From JBBKXP01 sp038251315 (lineage in GTDB: Bacteria > Pseudomonadota > Alphaproteobacteria > Rhodobacterales > Rhodobacteraceae), in contig JBBSBK010000126.1 of NCBI GenBank assembly GCA_038251315.1, forward strand, positions 1-7,716: a stretch of DNA of 7,716 nucleotides, read 5' to 3'. The notes under the pieces are model-generated. The model was not told where the DNA came from, searched no databases, and worked only from the letters and a program-made list of their open reading frames with translations. This document shows, piece by piece, positions 6,558 through 7,716 of this stretch. The position numbers were made by a program, and so were the translations under genes. Positions within the stretch are counted from its first letter, which is position 1, and every line of letters begins with the position of its first letter.

Positions 6558-6833
6558 TTAGTCCTCGAATTCGCTTGCAATGATCGCCAGTGTGCCGGGG
6601 TCGATCTTGACCTCGATCTGGCGGCCTTGGGCGTCGCGGCCGATGATCTCGTAACAGCCGTCGTCGATCTTGATGCGGGCGACCGTCCATCCGTGTTCCA
6701 TCGCCATGCGCTGCACCGCCGCGCGCGGCTGCCACTGTGCCATCGGGACGATGCAATCGTCATCGTCCGCCAAAGCGGTGCCACTGGCCGCAAGAAATGC
6801 CAGCACGGCCAGAACGGGAACCGAGGTTTTCAT
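6558..6833 (-). CDS. Small periplasmic PepSY-domain protein
   Basis: A 91-residue exported protein, first gene of the minus-strand operon. The signal peptide is 1-22 with cleavage after ALA, giving a mature N-terminus of DDDDCIVPMAQWQPR. The rest is a single PepSY domain: helix with RAAVQRMAMEHGWTV, then strands IKIDDGCYEIIGRD and RQIEVKIDPGTLAII, ending EFED. C27 and C60 are the only cysteines and could form a disulphide. PepSY domains of this size are thought to bind or modulate partners in the periplasm; small PepSY proteins often lie next to an OmpR-type regulator and kinase, as here. It could modulate the neighbouring sensor kinase or work with the PepSY reductase; the sequence does not separate these. 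AAGGCA lies six bases ahead of the ATG. Confidence 0.85.
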   Translation of the reverse strand: MKTSVPVLAVLAFLAASGTALADDDDCIVPMAQWQPRAAVQRMAMEHGWTVARIKIDDGCYEIIGRDAQGRQIEVKIDPGTLAIIASEFED

Positions 6834-6879
6834 GGCGTTGCCTTTTGCATGGTGCGTGTCATGGCACCCGTTTGCCGAT

Positions 6880-6901
6880 CGAACCTGACGCCAGCCTGAA
6901 G
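6880..6901. promoter_or_regulatory. Putative response-regulator binding site, copy 1 (operon side)
   Basis: Two half-sites 11 bp apart, CGAACCTG (6880-6887) and CCAGCCTG (6891-6898), with the shared 9-mer CAGCCTGAA at 6892-6900. It aligns with copy 2 at 15 of 22 positions. It lies 46 bases upstream of the PepSY start, so it could control the minus-strand operon. Direct repeats with 11-bp period are typical of OmpR/PhoB-family binding. Confidence 0.45.
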
Positions 6902-6918
6902 CCGGGCCAAGGGGCGGT

Positions 6919-6940
6919 TCAGCTTGCCGTCAGCCTGAAA
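6919..6940. promoter_or_regulatory. Putative response-regulator binding site, copy 2 (regulator side)
   Basis: TCAGCTTG (6919-6926) and TCAGCCTG (6930-6937) are 7 of 8 identical and exactly 11 bp apart. It shares CAGCCTGAA with copy 1, 39 bp away. It overlaps the -35 element and spacer of the possible regulator promoter, so it would suit autoregulation by the adjacent OmpR-family protein. Confidence 0.5.
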
Positions 6941-6951
6941 GGTGAGACAAT
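6924..6951 (+). promoter_or_regulatory. Possible sigma70-type promoter of the response regulator
   Basis: TTGCCG (6924-6929) and GACAAT (6946-6951) are spaced 16 bp and match the -35 and -10 consensus at four of six positions or better. Transcription would start near 6958, leaving a leader of about 20 bases before the ATG at 6979. The match is modest. Confidence 0.3.
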
Positions 6952-6978
6952 GCAGGAAATGGAAGTGGACCCGGACCC

Positions 6979-7638
6979 ATGCGCATCCTGCTGATCGAGG
7001 ACGACATCGTTCTGGGGGCCGCATTGCGCGACCAGATCGCGGCGGACGGGCATTCGCTCGACTGGGTTTTACGGCTGGACGCAGGCCGCGATGCGCTGGC
7101 GGTCGTGGCGTATGATCTGGTCTTGCTTGACCTGATGCTGCCCGACGGGCGCGGCATTCCGTTTCTGCGCGGGCTGCGCGCACAGGGCAGCGTGATGCCG
7201 GTTATTATCCTGACCGCCCTCGATCAAATCTCGGACCGGATCGAGGGGTTGAATGCAGGCGCAGACGATTATCTGGTCAAACCGTTTGATCTGGCCGAAC
7301 TTTCCGCCCGCATCGGATCGGTTGCGCGGCGCTATTCGGGCAACCCGAACCCGATCATTTCGCTGGGGCCGCTGGACATCGACCTTGCCGCCCGCAGCCT
7401 GCGCAAGGATGGCCACGCCATCGCGTTGACCGCGCGTGAATGGGTGCTGTTCGAGGCGTTTCTGCAACGGCCCGGCCAACTGCTGTCCAAGGCGCAGCTA
7501 GAGGAACGGCTGTATTCATTTGATTCAGAAATCGAAAGCAACACGATCGAGGTGCATGTCAGCCGTCTGCGCAAGAAACTGGGGGCGGCGGTGATCACCA
7601 CGGAACGCGGTCTTGGGTATCGGCTGGGAACCGCATGA
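6979..7638 (+). CDS. OmpR-family response regulator (QseB/TctD-like)
   Basis: A 219-residue DNA-binding response regulator. The receiver domain (1-117) has the acidic pair D8/D9, phosphoacceptor D51 in LLDLMLPDG, T79 in ILTA, and K101 in VKPFDLAEL. The winged-helix output domain (about 125-217) contains LTAREWVLFEAFL, the recognition segment SNTIEVHVSRLRKKLG and the wing TERGLGYRL. The SFDSEIESNTIEVHV stretch is typical of the QseB/PmrA/TctD branch. The start at MRILLIEDD is the usual one, but its ribosome site is weak (GGAAG at 6961-6965). It is divergent from the PepSY redox operon and overlaps the kinase gene by ATGA. It likely binds the 11-bp-period repeats in 6880-6940 and sets expression of the operon; the signal is unknown. 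Confidence 0.95.
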   Translation: MRILLIEDDIVLGAALRDQIAADGHSLDWVLRLDAGRDALAVVAYDLVLLDLMLPDGRGIPFLRGLRAQGSVMPVIILTALDQISDRIEGLNAGADDYLVKPFDLAELSARIGSVARRYSGNPNPIISLGPLDIDLAARSLRKDGHAIALTAREWVLFEAFLQRPGQLLSKAQLEERLYSFDSEIESNTIEVHVSRLRKKLGAAVITTERGLGYRLGTA

Positions 7639-7716
7639 GGATGCCACGTTCGATTCAGGCGCGGCTTGCGCTGCTGATCGGCGTGGCGGTGACAGTGTTA
7701 TGGGTCGCCGCCGCCA
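7635..7716 (+). CDS. Sensor histidine kinase, N-terminal fragment (runs off the window)
   Basis: The ATG at 7635 overlaps the regulator stop as ATGA (7635-7638). The 27 visible residues read MRMPRSIQARLALLIGV followed by AVTVLWVAAA: a short basic cytosolic start and the first membrane helix, as in QseC-like kinases. A second ATG at 7641 is an alternative start. No catalytic motif lies within the window; the kinase call depends on position after an OmpR-family regulator and on the N-terminal style. Confidence 0.75.
   Translation, partial: MRMPRSIQARLALLIGVAVTVLWVAAA

Noticed and set aside
1..7716. tRNA, rRNA, CRISPR array or transposase genes
   Set aside because: No regularly spaced short repeats, no cloverleaf-like intergenic sequence and no transposase-like reading frame was seen on either strand.

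Overview
The window looks like a piece of chromosome from a GC-rich alphaproteobacterium. Codon use and the protein styles suggest Rhodobacteraceae or a relative, but this is a judgement from the sequence, not a database result. It holds the 3' end of an outer-membrane beta-barrel gene (+, 1-139), a gene-poor stretch with hairpins, a long inverted repeat and a decayed gene (140-516), a six-gene minus-strand operon (6833 down to 520), and the start of a divergent two-component regulatory operon (+, 6979 to the window end).

The minus-strand operon reads, in transcription order: a small exported PepSY protein, an exported Asp-rich protein of unknown function, an exported DUF2271-type protein, a four-helix PepSY membrane protein fused to a CysJ-like flavodoxin/FAD/NADPH reductase, an FAD:protein FMN transferase (ApbE), and a heavy-metal P1B-type ATPase with a TPCP motif. 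The last four are tightly packed: a gap of a few bases, then a 20-base overlap, then a 4-base GTGA overlap. The DUF2271 protein carries a TGAS motif that fits the ApbE flavinylation consensus. The simplest model is a trans-membrane electron relay: NADPH to FAD to FMN in the cytosolic half of the reductase, across the membrane through a PepSY-TM module with four suitably placed histidines (possible haem ligands), then to a covalently flavinylated periplasmic DUF2271 protein. The final acceptor is not shown by the sequence. Ferric iron or another metal is suggested by PepSY-TM reductase precedent and by the metal ATPase and a VIT1/CCC1-like remnant at the operon's 3' end.

The operon and the regulator diverge from 6834-6978. 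This interval holds two copies of a direct repeat whose half-sites (TCAGCCTG-like) are 11 bp apart, the usual layout for an OmpR-family regulator, so the adjacent response regulator probably controls both directions. The histidine kinase gene overlaps the regulator by ATGA and runs off the window.

Between the two converging units lie a likely terminator, a 104-bp imperfect inverted repeat with 24/26 matching outer arms, and a short in-frame-disrupted remnant of a VIT1/CCC1-family metal transporter directly downstream of the ATPase.
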